From Planctomycetota bacterium (GTDB lineage Bacteria > Planctomycetota > UBA1135 > GCA-002686595), in the NCBI GenBank assembly GCA_016220085.1, contig JACRIN010000006.1:20208-84207 (forward strand): a stretch of DNA of 64,000 nt, written 5' to 3'. The notes under the pieces are model-generated. The model saw only the letters and a list, made by a program, of their open reading frames with translations, did not search any database and was not told the origin of the DNA. Numbering within the stretch: position 1 is the stretch's first letter; every line of letters starts with the position of its first letter. The translations under genes were made by a program, and so were the position numbers. Below, piece after piece: positions 15,673-24,304 of this stretch.

Positions 15673-16944
15673 ATGTGCGGGCGTGGCTGCGGTGTCATCC
15701 TGCTCGGCTCGATGGAAGCCTGGCGTCGAACGCAGCGCGCGGTGTGGCTCGCGAACCTGGTCACCGCGGCGGGGATGATGAGCTTCCTGCCGTTCTTCCC
15801 GAGCCATCTGCAGGCGCTCGGCCTCGAGGATCGCAGCGAGATCGCGACGTGGGCGGGCGTGCTCTACGGCGCCGCGCCCCTTTCCGCGGCGGTGATGAGT
15901 CCGATCTGGGGCGCGGTCGGCGATCGCGTCGGCCGCAAGGTGATGGTGCTGCGCTCGATGCTCGCGATCGCGCTGTTCGTCGGCGCGATGGCGTTCGCGA
16001 CGTCGCCGTGGCAAGTCCTCGTACTCCGGCTCTTGCAGGGCGCGTTCTCGGGTTTCGTCGCGCCGAGTCTGACGTTGGTCAGCGTCTCCGCGCCCGCCGA
16101 TCGGCAAGGTTCGATCTCCGCGTCGCTGCAGCAAGCGATGACGCTCGGCGCGGTCGCCGGGCCTGCGCTTGGCGAGTCCGCGCGCGCGCACGGCGGCATC
16201 CGCGCGGCGTACCTCGTCGTCGCCGCGCTCGCGTTGCTCTCCGCCGGTTGCGTCGCCGTGTTCGCGGAGGAGCACGACGGCCATCGCCGCGGCGCTTCGG
16301 CCGAGGGCGGCGCGCTTGGCGACTCACACGGCGACTCTCACGGCGCCGCGCGCGGCCGAACGAGCTGGCGCAGCGCTTTGCGCGCGAGCTTCGGCGATCT
16401 CGCGGAGCTGCGGACGAACCGCGCGCTGCGCGCCGCGGTCGTGCTGACGTTCTGGCTGCAGTTCGGAATGGGCGCGACCACGCCGATGCTCGAGCTCGTC
16501 GTGCAGGACTTCCCGAGCGACGCGCCGCACATCCTGCCGCTCTCCACGGGAGCGCTCTTCAGCGCGGTCGCGATCGCGAACCTGGTGTTCCTGCCGTGGT
16601 GGGGACGCTTCGGTGATCGCCATGGGCACGCGCGCGCGTTGCTCGCGTGCTCGGGGCTCTCGGGCGCCGTGCTCGCATTGCATGCGCTGCCGCTCACGTT
16701 CGACGGGTGGATGGCGATGCGCTTCGCGCTCGGTGCGGTGATGGCGGGCGCCGGTCCGCTCGCGTTCGGCGTCGTGTTCGCGGCGCGCTGCCTCGCGGTC
16801 GCGATCGCCGCGGCGCTCGGCGGCACCGGTTTCGGCTGGCTGGGCGCGCGCGGGCTCTTCCTGGTCGCCGGCGGGCTGGTGCTCGCCTCGGTCGGGTGGT
16901 GCGGCGCGCGCACCCGCCGCGTGCGGTCGGTCGGGGTTCCGTGA
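15673..16944 (+). CDS. MFS transporter, drug-efflux-like
   Basis: A major facilitator superfamily permease with about 12 membrane helices. The loop after helix 2 carries the MFS motif GDRVGRKVMVLRS, and the second half has the equivalent GRFGDRHGHARALL. The layout (ARTWLAN-like start, VLRLLQGAFSGFVAPSLTLV, GALFSAVAIANLVFLPWWG) is that of drug/H+ antiporters of the 12-helix group. The central cytoplasmic loop contains a small His/Gly/Ser-rich stretch (GDSHGDSHG). ATG 15673 gives 423 residues; the ATG at 15712 (MEAWRRTQRAVWLAN) gives a more typical N-terminus and may be the true start. The substrate cannot be predicted. Confidence 0.88.
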   Translation: MCGRGCGVILLGSMEAWRRTQRAVWLANLVTAAGMMSFLPFFPSHLQALGLEDRSEIATWAGVLYGAAPLSAAVMSPIWGAVGDRVGRKVMVLRSMLAIALFVGAMAFATSPWQVLVLRLLQGAFSGFVAPSLTLVSVSAPADRQGSISASLQQAMTLGAVAGPALGESARAHGGIRAAYLVVAALALLSAGCVAVFAEEHDGHRRGASAEGGALGDSHGDSHGAARGRTSWRSALRASFGDLAELRTNRALRAAVVLTFWLQFGMGATTPMLELVVQDFPSDAPHILPLSTGALFSAVAIANLVFLPWWGRFGDRHGHARALLACSGLSGAVLALHALPLTFDGWMAMRFALGAVMAGAGPLAFGVVFAARCLAVAIAAALGGTGFGWLGARGLFLVAGGLVLASVGWCGARTRRVRSVGVP

Positions 16945-16980
16945 CTTGTCCACCGGCTCTCCACAATCCGTAGGGGGGGA

Positions 16981-17008
16981 TTGTCAGGTCTGGCCCCGGC
17001 GGTAGGGT
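16981..17008 (+). promoter_or_regulatory. Candidate promoter of the NadR-like gene
   Basis: TTGTCA and TAGGGT are separated by 16 bases and lie about 30 bases before the ATG at 17041. Confidence 0.35.
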
Positions 17009-17040
17009 GTCGCGCCGACCCCAAGTCCGCGGAGGAAGCG

Positions 17041-17727
17041 ATGCGCAAACCGGTTCGGATCTACTTCGTCGGCGCCCACTCGACCGGCAAGACCACGCTC
17101 GCCCGGTGGGTTCGCGATCAGTACGAGCTGCCGATGATCTCCGAGGTCGCGCGCGGCGTGCTCGCGGAGATGGAGGAGCGGCTCGATCAAATTCGTTCGA
17201 ACCTGGACGTCGTCGACCGCTACCAGAAGCAGGTCTTCGAGCGGCAGATCGCTGCCGAGGCCGATCACCAAGGCGCATTCGTCAGCGACCGCGCGTTTTG
17301 CAACCTCGCGTATGCCGCGCATCACTCGACGGTGCTCGCCGACCTCGCGCGCGATCGGCGCCTCGCCGACTACATGGCGTCGGTTCGCGAAGGCATCGTG
17401 TTCTTCCTGCGGCCGCACGCGGAGCTGCTCTCCCACGACGGAGTGCGCGCCGGCGTCGCGTGGGAGGAGGTCGTGCGCATCGACGGCATGGTCAAGTTCA
17501 TGCTCGAGATGTTCGCGGTGCCGTACATCCCGGTCGAATCGCTCGCGATGCAGGAGCGCGTGCGCTTGATCGAGCGCGTGCTCTCGCTCGCTGGAGTGGA
17601 TCGCGCGCACGACGTCCATGCGCCGATGGAATCGCTGCCGGCGCGGCGAGCGACGTTGCGCCCGACTCGCCGCGACGGCGACGGCGAGAATTCGGGTCTT
17701 CGCAACTCCGAATCGGCCAGCCTCTGA
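17041..17727 (+). CDS. NadR-like P-loop ATPase / nucleoside kinase domain protein
   Basis: The 228-residue protein begins with a Walker A motif (VGAHSTGKTTLARWV) directly after the first beta strand and has the AAA_28/NadR-kinase-like layout: EVARGVLAEM, FERQIAAEADHQGAFVSDRAFCNLAYAA and a strand VFFLRP. NadR kinases phosphorylate nicotinamide riboside, but the nucleotidyltransferase and HTH parts of NadR are absent, so the substrate here is uncertain. The start is the ATG at 17041; the ORF-track start lies inside the predicted promoter. The C-terminal 35 residues are polar and look disordered. It appears monocistronic. Confidence 0.75.
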   Translation: MRKPVRIYFVGAHSTGKTTLARWVRDQYELPMISEVARGVLAEMEERLDQIRSNLDVVDRYQKQVFERQIAAEADHQGAFVSDRAFCNLAYAAHHSTVLADLARDRRLADYMASVREGIVFFLRPHAELLSHDGVRAGVAWEEVVRIDGMVKFMLEMFAVPYIPVESLAMQERVRLIERVLSLAGVDRAHDVHAPMESLPARRATLRPTRRDGDGENSGLRNSESASL

Positions 17728-17829
17728 GCGGAGCTTCGCGGCCCCCGCGGACGTGACTTCGTCCATTCGCTGCCCCCGTGCTCCGCATCCTTGCGGATAA
17801 CGGGCGCGATAGTCGCGTAGGGCCGTCCC

Positions 17830-17857
17830 TTGCGAGCCGCAGACGAGCGGATACCCT
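17830..17857 (+). promoter_or_regulatory. Candidate promoter of the DUF481-like gene
   Basis: TTGCGA and TACCCT are separated by 16 bases, 43 bases before the ATG at 17901. Confidence 0.4.
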
Positions 17858-17900
17858 CCTTCGCTCTCCGAACGTCCCCGACCTTTCCAATCATCGAGCC

Positions 17901-18686
17901 ATGCTGATTCTCCCGATCTTCCTCCTCAGCGTTCCGACCGAATCCTCCGCGACGACCCGTGCGACCGATACCGCGCCGGTCTCCGTGCAAGACGCCGCGC
18001 AACCGATCGAGCCCAAGTGGACCGGCGCCATCAGTCTCGGGCTGTCGCTCTTCGACGGCGACACCGACACGCGCAGCGCGACGGCGACCGCCGACGCCGA
18101 GTACCGCCGCGAGCACGACCGCACGACGGTCGGCTTCTACTGGAACTACCAACAAGACAAGAACGCGACGCCGTCGATCACGCAGCGTCGCACCGGCCTC
18201 AAGGCGAAGTACGACTACTTCTTCTCGAAGCGCACGTACGGTCTGGTCCAAGCCAGCGCGGAAGCCGACAAGGCCGCCGACGTCAAGCTGCGCACGACGC
18301 TGGGCGTCGGCGCCGGTCACCAGTTCCTCGAGGACGAGGCGTGGATCGGCTCGGGCACGTGGAAGGTCTCGGCGGAAGCCGGCGTCGCGCAATTCGATGA
18401 GGACTTCAACGTCGCGAAGGACAGCGACTACATCACGGCTCGCGCGGCGTACTCCGCCGAATGGAAGGCGAGCGAGAAGTGGAGCCTCTCGCAGAACTGC
18501 GAAATCTTCCCGTCGCTCGAGGACTCGAGCGACCTGTTCATCAAGCTCGACACGCGCGGCAAGATCGCGCTGACGGAGAAGATGTTCGGCCAGATCCAAT
18601 GGCTGTGGACGTACGACAACACGCCGGCCGCCGGACTGTCGCGCACGAACGATCTCTACGCGTTGACGCTCGGTTGGAGCTTCTGA
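17901..18686 (+). CDS. DUF481-like outer-membrane beta-barrel protein
   Basis: The 261-residue protein has a signal-peptide-like N-terminus ([17 protein letters not shown]). The mature part is an alternating beta pattern with many aromatic residues: [77 protein letters not shown], ending with an aromatic strand (YALTLGWSF) as barrels do. This is the DUF481 (YdiY-like) pattern; the family's function is unknown and is probably structural or a small barrel channel. The start is the ATG at 17901, not the GTG at 17778. Confidence 0.8.
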   Translation: MLILPIFLLSVPTESSATTRATDTAPVSVQDAAQPIEPKWTGAISLGLSLFDGDTDTRSATATADAEYRREHDRTTVGFYWNYQQDKNATPSITQRRTGLKAKYDYFFSKRTYGLVQASAEADKAADVKLRTTLGVGAGHQFLEDEAWIGSGTWKVSAEAGVAQFDEDFNVAKDSDYITARAAYSAEWKASEKWSLSQNCEIFPSLEDSSDLFIKLDTRGKIALTEKMFGQIQWLWTYDNTPAAGLSRTNDLYALTLGWSF

Positions 18687-18697
18687 TCCCGACTTCC

Positions 18698-18740
18698 AGT
18701 GCGGGCATCCGTGCGCGAGGCGCCGGGTGCCCGCGGCACT
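18698..18740 (+). terminator. Interrupted hairpin between the DUF481-like gene and mscL
   Basis: AGTGC-GGGCA pairs with TGCCC-(gcg)-GCACT around a GC-rich loop, about 12 bases after the DUF481-like stop. Only TTCCCTCT follows, so termination would be weak. Confidence 0.35.
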
Positions 18741-18783
18741 TCCCTCTGAACGGTCCCATTCCCACCCAGCAGGAGTTCAAGTC

Positions 18784-19161
18784 ATGGGCATGATGCAAGA
18801 GTTCAAAGAGTTCGCCATGAAGGGCAACGTCGTCGACATGGCGGTCGGCGTCGTGATCGGCGCTGCCTTCGGTAAGATCGTGTCGTCGATGGTGAACGAC
18901 ATCATCATGCCGTTGGTCGGCCTGATCCTCGGCGGCATCGACTTCACGAAGCACGCGGTGTCGATCGACAAAGCGAGCGCCACGCTGCAATCGCTCGCGG
19001 GCGACGCCGCGATCAAGGCCGCGACCGATGCGGGTCAGTCGGTCGTGAAGTATGGCGCGTTCATCCAGAACGTCATCGACTTCGTGATCGTCGCGTTCGC
19101 GATCTTCATCGCGGTTCGGATGATGAACAAGATGCGCAAGCAAGCGCCGCCCGCGAAGTAG
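18784..19161 (+). CDS. mscL: Large-conductance mechanosensitive channel MscL
   Basis: This inner-membrane channel opens under membrane tension and releases solutes during osmotic downshock. The 125-residue protein is of usual length, with the conserved N-terminal helix and TM1 ([46 protein letters not shown]), a periplasmic loop, TM2 ([22 protein letters not shown]) and a basic C-terminal helix (RMMNKMRK). The ATG at 18784 follows CAGGAG. Its stop codon abuts the stop of the minus-strand gene with no spacer, so any transcription end must lie inside the neighbouring gene. Confidence 0.96.
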   Translation: MGMMQEFKEFAMKGNVVDMAVGVVIGAAFGKIVSSMVNDIIMPLVGLILGGIDFTKHAVSIDKASATLQSLAGDAAIKAATDAGQSVVKYGAFIQNVIDFVIVAFAIFIAVRMMNKMRKQAPPAK

Positions 19162-20193
19162 TCAGTCCGGAAGGACCAGGGCGCCCCGCAGCGCCGCGGC
19201 CAGTTCGCGTCTGACCACGGTCGGCGAGAGCGAGCTCGCAGCGAGGCAGCGGTTGTGCTCTTCGAACGCATCGAGCCCCTCGGCTCCGAACCAGAGTTCG
19301 GGAGAGGGGCTCGAGCTGTCTTCCGCGCGCCACGCGAGCGCCGCGGCAGGGGCAACGCCTTCGAGCGCATTCAAGCGCGCCGCGAGCGCCGCGAGGTCCG
19401 GACGCGGGAGCCGCGCCGGCTCCGCGCCGTCGAACCAAGAGCGGGTGCCGATCACGAACCGGTACAGCGTCCCCTTGGGCCGCGGCGCGATGGTGAGGAT
19501 CCGATCGCGCGGTGTCGATCCGAAGAGCGCATGTCGGCCGGGCGCGAACGGCGCGCGAGCATCCTTCGCGGTCCAGATCGACCAATCGAGGTGCACCAGG
19601 TCGTCGTGCGTCGCGCGCTCGAGCTCGGCGCGACCTCGCGCGAGCGACGAGAGCGCGTCTTGCCAGAGCTCGCGATGGAGCTCGAGCTCGCCGCCGAGCA
19701 GCGCGGGGAGCCGTTCGACGAGTTCGCGCGCCGCGAGCTCCCACCGCGCCCACGCATCGAGCCCGACGAAGCGCGCGGCGAGCGGCGAGCGCGCGCGATC
19801 GGCGAACGCGGCGACCAACGCGTCGAGCGCGACCGCGGCGTCGCTCGGCGCTTCGAAGAAGTCGCCGGCGGCCGCGGCATCGAGCAGCGCGCGCTCGTGC
19901 GCCAGCGCCTCGTCCGGGCGCAGGAACGCGAACAACGCGAGCACGCCGTCGGTGTCGTAGTGGTTGTTGACGACCAGGCGCGCGCCGCCGATCCGTCGCG
20001 CGCGCTCGGCGGCCGGGAGTCGCGCGAACGCGAGCACGATGCCGGTCGAAAGCGGCCGCTTCAGCTCCGCCGGCGTGCGATTGCCGGGCCAGTGGCTCAG
20101 GTTCAGGCCGGGCGCATCCCACGCACCATCGACGCTGACCACCGGCTCCGAACCGAACGACGGCCCGAGGCGGAGCTCGAACGCGGCGCTCAC
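19162..20193 (-). CDS. Conserved hypothetical protein (DUF6687-like)
   Basis: The 343-residue cytoplasmic protein carries two conserved-looking motifs near the N-terminus, LNLSHWPGNRTPAELK and LVVNNHYDTDGVLALFAFL. The second, with its H-x-D-x-D-G pattern, recalls metal-dependent hydrolases of the DHH type, and together they suggest the DUF6687 family. Function is unknown. The start is the GTG at 20193, which overlaps the stop of the upstream TPR gene (GTGA); the longer ORF-track start would run inside that gene. It is the last gene of a three-gene minus-strand operon. Confidence 0.65.
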   Translation of the reverse strand: MSAAFELRLGPSFGSEPVVSVDGAWDAPGLNLSHWPGNRTPAELKRPLSTGIVLAFARLPAAERARRIGGARLVVNNHYDTDGVLALFAFLRPDEALAHERALLDAAAAGDFFEAPSDAAVALDALVAAFADRARSPLAARFVGLDAWARWELAARELVERLPALLGGELELHRELWQDALSSLARGRAELERATHDDLVHLDWSIWTAKDARAPFAPGRHALFGSTPRDRILTIAPRPKGTLYRFVIGTRSWFDGAEPARLPRPDLAALAARLNALEGVAPAAALAWRAEDSSSPSPELWFGAEGLDAFEEHNRCLAASSLSPTVVRRELAAALRGALVLPD

Positions 20194-21857
20194 TGCTTGC
20201 CGTCGCCGCCCTTGCGCTCCAGCTGCTTCTTCAAGAGCGCGAGGTTGTTCTTCGAGTCGCGGCGCGCGAGCTCGATCGCCGCGCGATCGTCGGGCGAGAG
20301 ATCCGTGCGCGCGAGCTCCTTCTCGGCGCACGCGAAGGCCTTCGCGTAGAGCTCCAGCGCGCGCTCGAAGTCGCGTTCGAGGTTGTAGTGCAGGATCACC
20401 GCGGTGTCGTTCAGGTAGTTCGGGTTCTCCGGCGCGATCGAGAGCGCGGTCTCGTACGCGGCGAGCGCGCGCTCCCAGAACCCGACCAGCGTCTCGTGCG
20501 GCGTGTCCCTAGTTGTGCGCTTCAGCGTGTCGGCATGGTCGCGCAGGAACAGCCCGAGGTTGTTCCAGTGGCGGCCGACCTCGGGGCTGACGCGCGTGCA
20601 GATCTCGCAGAGCAACGCGGCGTCGAGGTTCAGCGCCTCGCCCTGGTGCTTGTCCGGATTCGCGCACCAACCGACCAGGAACTCGATCTCGGCGAGCGTC
20701 ATCTCCTTCGCCGCGGCGATCGCGGCGGTGAGGCCGTTCGGATCGGCTTCCGAGAACGTGCGCAGCGCCGCGATGCCCTCGGGATACTTCTGCTGCGAGT
20801 AGCAGGCCTTGTAGACGTAGAACCACGAGTTGACGAACTCCGGGTTCTTCGCGAGCGTCGCTCGGAACGCCTCCTCGGCCTCGGGGTACTTCTTGCGATC
20901 GAAGCGCGTCCAACCGAGCCACCACAAGAGCGTCGCTTCGCCCCACGCGTCGTCGGGGTGCGCGACGAACGCCGTCTTCGCGGCTTCGAGCACCGCGAGC
21001 AGCTCGTCCGCGCCGAGCGCTTGGTACGCCGCGAGATAGTCGACGGTGCTCGGCGACGCGACGATCGCCGTCGTGTAGGCGAGGCTCGCCTTGTCCTTCG
21101 CCTGTTTCCAGAGCTGCGCGTTGCCGAGCTCCTTCGCGGCGTCGGCGCGTTTCGCGCGCGAGCCGAGGTCGTCCCGGCCCGCGAGTTCGGCGAGCGCGCG
21201 CTCGAGCGACTCGACCGCGACGGTCCAATGGGCGTCGGCTTCCGCCTTGGTCTTCTCATCGGCTTGCGCGGCGACGAACTGCGACATCGCGATGCGTCCG
21301 CGCAGCGTCAACGCGTCGGCGCTCTTCGGCGCGACGGTCACCGCGCGTTCGACCGCCTTGCGCGCGCGCGGCAGGTCCGGCGCGAACCACGCGGCTTCGG
21401 CGAGCGGTAGGAACGCGTCGCGATAGCGCTCGCCGTTCGCGGCGGTCGCGCGCTCGAGGAACGTGACCGCGTCCGCGAACTGCTGGCCGACGAAGCCGCC
21501 GGGGTTGCCGCCGGCGACCGCCTGCTTCGCGAGCTCGACGAGGCCGACACCCATCACGTAGTCGACGTCGGGGCCCTTCGCGCCGGCGGCTTGCGCTTGG
21601 TCGGCCGCGGCCAGCGCGTCCTCGACCTGCCCGAGCGCGATCTGCGTGCGCAGCACCCACACGCGCGTGCGGAACTGGTCGCCGTCGCGTTTCGCGGCGT
21701 CCTCGAACAGCGGCAGCGCCTCGTCGGTCTTGCCGGCGTCGAGCAACGCGCGTCCGCGCGCGATCAGCGCGTCGAGCGACTCCTGTTCGACGAACGAAAC
21801 GGCGGCGGGCGGCAGGACCGGAGCGGGAACGCAGAACACGAGGAAGGGAACGAACAT
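20190..21857 (-). CDS. Secreted TPR-repeat protein
   Basis: The 555-residue protein starts with a cleavable signal-like segment (MFVPFLVFCVPAPVLPPAAVSF). Tetratricopeptide-type helices run along the whole length: ALIARGRALLDAGKTDEALPLFEDAAK, YPEAEEAFRATLAKNPEFVNSWFYVYKACYSQ and ALAAYETALSIAPENPNYLNDTAVILHYN. TPR arrays bind partner proteins; no catalytic motif is seen. It is followed by the DUF6687-like gene with a 4-base overlap and preceded 37 bases away by another TPR protein, which shares a C-terminal feature (LNDTAVILHYN here, LNDVALIQVYY there), so the two are probably paralogues. Confidence 0.78.
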   Translation of the reverse strand: MFVPFLVFCVPAPVLPPAAVSFVEQESLDALIARGRALLDAGKTDEALPLFEDAAKRDGDQFRTRVWVLRTQIALGQVEDALAAADQAQAAGAKGPDVDYVMGVGLVELAKQAVAGGNPGGFVGQQFADAVTFLERATAANGERYRDAFLPLAEAAWFAPDLPRARKAVERAVTVAPKSADALTLRGRIAMSQFVAAQADEKTKAEADAHWTVAVESLERALAELAGRDDLGSRAKRADAAKELGNAQLWKQAKDKASLAYTTAIVASPSTVDYLAAYQALGADELLAVLEAAKTAFVAHPDDAWGEATLLWWLGWTRFDRKKYPEAEEAFRATLAKNPEFVNSWFYVYKACYSQQKYPEGIAALRTFSEADPNGLTAAIAAAKEMTLAEIEFLVGWCANPDKHQGEALNLDAALLCEICTRVSPEVGRHWNNLGLFLRDHADTLKRTTRDTPHETLVGFWERALAAYETALSIAPENPNYLNDTAVILHYNLERDFERALELYAKAFACAEKELARTDLSPDDRAAIELARRDSKNNLALLKKQLERKGGDGKQ

Positions 21858-21894
21858 GGCGGTCTCGTCGGAAAGGGAGGAGTTGGAGAGCTGG

Positions 21895-23964
21895 CTAGCG
21901 TCGCGCTTCGAGCCCGTCGCACTGCTTCAGCCAGACATCGGTCACTTTCGGCCGCGGGTCGGGGCCGATCTCGACGGCGCGTTGGAACCACTTGCGGGCG
22001 GCGGCGACGTCGTGATCGTGCTCGAGCGCGAGCACGCCGAGGTTCTCGTGCGCGTCGCCCCACGCGTTCTCGAGCTCGAAGCGTCTGTCCTTCGCGAGCG
22101 TCGTGTCGGCGAGCTGCCGTTCGCCGAGCTCGACTGCGCGCAGCAACCACCCGCGCGCGCGATCCCAGTCGCGCTTCAGGTAGTAGACCTGGATCAGCGC
22201 GACGTCGTTCAGGATCCGGACGTCCTCGGGGGCGAGCTCCGCGGCTTTCTCGTACGCGGCGAAGCTCTGCTCGAAGAGACGCGTCGCGTTCGCGCGCAAT
22301 GCGTCGGCCGCGCGCGCGAGCGCTCGGCGCGAAGCTTCGTCGTCGGCGCCGGAGCGCGGGAGTTCCGCCGCCGCTCGCAGTTCCGCGAGCCTCGCTGGAT
22401 CGCGAATGTCGCCGCGCGAGGCGCGCGCGAGATCGTCGGCGGTGCCCGCGAGCTTGTCCGCGAGGTCGCGAGCGAAGAGCCCGGCGTTGTTCGCGAAGTC
22501 GAGGTTGCCGGGCTCGTACTCGAAGAGGCGCTGGAACGTCGCCGCGGCGTCCTCGAGCGCACCGGCGCGCTGGAAGCCCGCGCCGACGTACGTCAGGCCC
22601 TCGACACCGGAGCGCATGCGGCCCTCGATCGTGCAGCGCAGGCCGCCGGGATAGAGCGTTTCCATCGACTCGAACGCCGCGCGCGCACCGACGAGGTCGT
22701 TCGCCGCGAGCCGGGTCCATCCGACGCCCGCGCGGCACATCGCTTCCCAGCCGAGCGCCGCGGATTCGAGGCTCGGGTCCGCGCGGCGTGCGGCGGCGAG
22801 GTCGGCCTCGGCGCGCGCGTATTCGGCGACGCTCGACGCGTCGTTCTTCGCGAGCGCGAGCTCGAAGCGCGTGACGCCGAGGTCGAAGCGCGCGCGAGCG
22901 AGCTCGGGATGCGAGCCGAGCACGCGCGTCAGCGCCGCGGCGGCGGCGTCGAAGCCGCCGAGCTCGCGCGCGGCGCGCCAGAGGCCGTCGAGCAGCGCGG
23001 TTTCGGAGCTCGCGCGGTGCAACCCGCGCTCGTAAGCACTGCGCGCTTCCTCGAAGCGGCCGTCGCTCTCCGCCAGCGCGCCGAGCTGCACCCAGATCCA
23101 GCCGTCGGGCGCGTTCGTGCCGAGGTAGCGAGCGAGCGCGTCCTCGCATTCGACGCGCAGCGCGTCGGCTTCCGCGGATTGATTGGCGCGCGCGAGGTAG
23201 TACGAGGCGAGCGCGGCTCGCGCCCACGTGCGCTCGCCGGGCTCGGCGAGCGGGCTGGTCGTGCCGCGTGCGTCGAGGCGGCGCAGGCCTTCGCGTGCGA
23301 AGCGCAGCGCCTCGTCGGTCCGGCCGAGCGCGGCGGCCGCGCGGCTCGCGCCGAACGCCGCGGCCGGCTCGCCGTCGAGCTGCGTGAACGCGCCGAGCGC
23401 GCGCTCGATCAACGCGGACTCACCGAGCTGTCGGCCCGCGTGCAAGCTCGCTTCCGCGAACGGCAGCAGCGTGTCCTGACGACCGGGCGCTTCGTGGCGG
23501 ACGTCCTCGAGCAGCGCGACCGCTTCGAGCGCTTGGCCCGCGGCGAGCAGGCGGACGCCTTCCTGGAGGCGCGAGCCGACGATCAACTCCTCGAGCAGGT
23601 CGCGCGCGCTCGCGAAATCGCCGTCCTCGATCGCTCGGATCGCCGCCGCGCGTTGGTCTTCGATCGCCGCCGGGTCGGTCGGCGTCTGGGCCACGGACTC
23701 GGAGGGCGCGGGCTCGCCGAGCGCGGCCGGCGCGGGGGGACCGGTCGGTCCGGAGAGTTCGGAGCTCCCGGCGTCCGGGTCGCGCGGCATCGCGTCGGCG
23801 TCGTTCCGCGCCGCGCTCGCCGAGTCGGGAGGTTTCGCGGCGTCCGCGGCCGCGGTTTCCGCATGCCCGGCGGGACCGGGGGCCTCCGCGGGGGGCTCGT
23901 TCGGCGTCGCGCGGCACGCCGCGAGCGCGGCGAGACCGACCAGACCGAAGCGCGCGACGTTCAT
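21895..23964 (-). CDS. TPR-repeat lipoprotein
   Basis: The 689-residue protein has a lipoprotein signal (MNVARFGLVGLAALAACRAT) and a Pro/Ala/Glu-rich spacer of about 80 residues, then many TPR-like helix pairs: GAFTQLDGEPAAAFGASRAAAALGRTDEALRFA, ALAESDGRFEEARSAYERGLHRA, YEKAAELAPEDVRILNDVALIQ and ALEHDHDVAAARKWFQRAVEIGPD. It is the first gene of the minus-strand operon and diverges from the Ig-like-domain lipoprotein gene. The operon promoter should lie in 23965-24304, where a 20-bp repeat array also sits. Confidence 0.78.
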   Translation of the reverse strand: MNVARFGLVGLAALAACRATPNEPPAEAPGPAGHAETAAADAAKPPDSASAARNDADAMPRDPDAGSSELSGPTGPPAPAALGEPAPSESVAQTPTDPAAIEDQRAAAIRAIEDGDFASARDLLEELIVGSRLQEGVRLLAAGQALEAVALLEDVRHEAPGRQDTLLPFAEASLHAGRQLGESALIERALGAFTQLDGEPAAAFGASRAAAALGRTDEALRFAREGLRRLDARGTTSPLAEPGERTWARAALASYYLARANQSAEADALRVECEDALARYLGTNAPDGWIWVQLGALAESDGRFEEARSAYERGLHRASSETALLDGLWRAARELGGFDAAAAALTRVLGSHPELARARFDLGVTRFELALAKNDASSVAEYARAEADLAAARRADPSLESAALGWEAMCRAGVGWTRLAANDLVGARAAFESMETLYPGGLRCTIEGRMRSGVEGLTYVGAGFQRAGALEDAAATFQRLFEYEPGNLDFANNAGLFARDLADKLAGTADDLARASRGDIRDPARLAELRAAAELPRSGADDEASRRALARAADALRANATRLFEQSFAAYEKAAELAPEDVRILNDVALIQVYYLKRDWDRARGWLLRAVELGERQLADTTLAKDRRFELENAWGDAHENLGVLALEHDHDVAAARKWFQRAVEIGPDPRPKVTDVWLKQCDGLEARR

Positions 23965-24100
23965 GCGGGGAGGGCGGGCCGCGGCGTGCGGACCCGGGAT
24001 GGAGGGGGAGTGTAGCCGACGCGCGCGGGCCGTTCACTCGCTTCACCGGCTCGGGCGCGCGCTCTAGCTCCGGCGAACTCGCCGGTCACGCGACCGAAAC

Positions 24101-24196
24101 GCGACCGAGTGGAACCGGACGCGACCGCGTGGCACGGGTCGCGATCGCGCGGCGCGCGCCGCGACCGCACGCGGCGTGACGGGATCGCGATCCGCG
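24101..24196. repeat. Imperfect 20-bp tandem repeats in a divergent intergenic region
   Basis: The 340-base gap 23965-24304 between divergent genes holds about five head-to-tail 20-base units, each starting GCGACCG or a close variant: GCGACCGAGTGGAACCGGAC, GCGACCGCGTGGCACGGGTC, GCGATCGCGCGGCGCGCGCC, GCGACCGCACGCGGCGTGAC, then a partial unit. The two-turn spacing places the motif on one DNA face, so a protein-binding array is possible. A TATCCT -10-like box lies at 24246. Nothing else was recognised in the gap. Confidence 0.7.
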
Positions 24197-24304
24197 CGGA
24201 AGAAGCTCGGCGCTCGCGCGTCCTGCAGCTCCCCGTCGCGTTCGCTATCCTGCTTCGTCCCGCGGGGGAACCTGCGCCCCGTTCTCCAGCCCGCGAGCGT
24301 TCCC

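Noticed and set aside
13513-16284. 923-aa minus-strand ORF spanning the HD-GYP gene, the minisatellite and the MFS gene
   Set aside because: It only stays open because of high GC; the part over the repeats reads as LTPLTP, and both flanking genes are well supported on the plus strand.
16945-16975. DnaA boxes (CTTGTCCACC and CTCCACAA) suggesting a replication origin
   Set aside because: Only two weak matches, no dnaA, dnaN or AT-rich element nearby.
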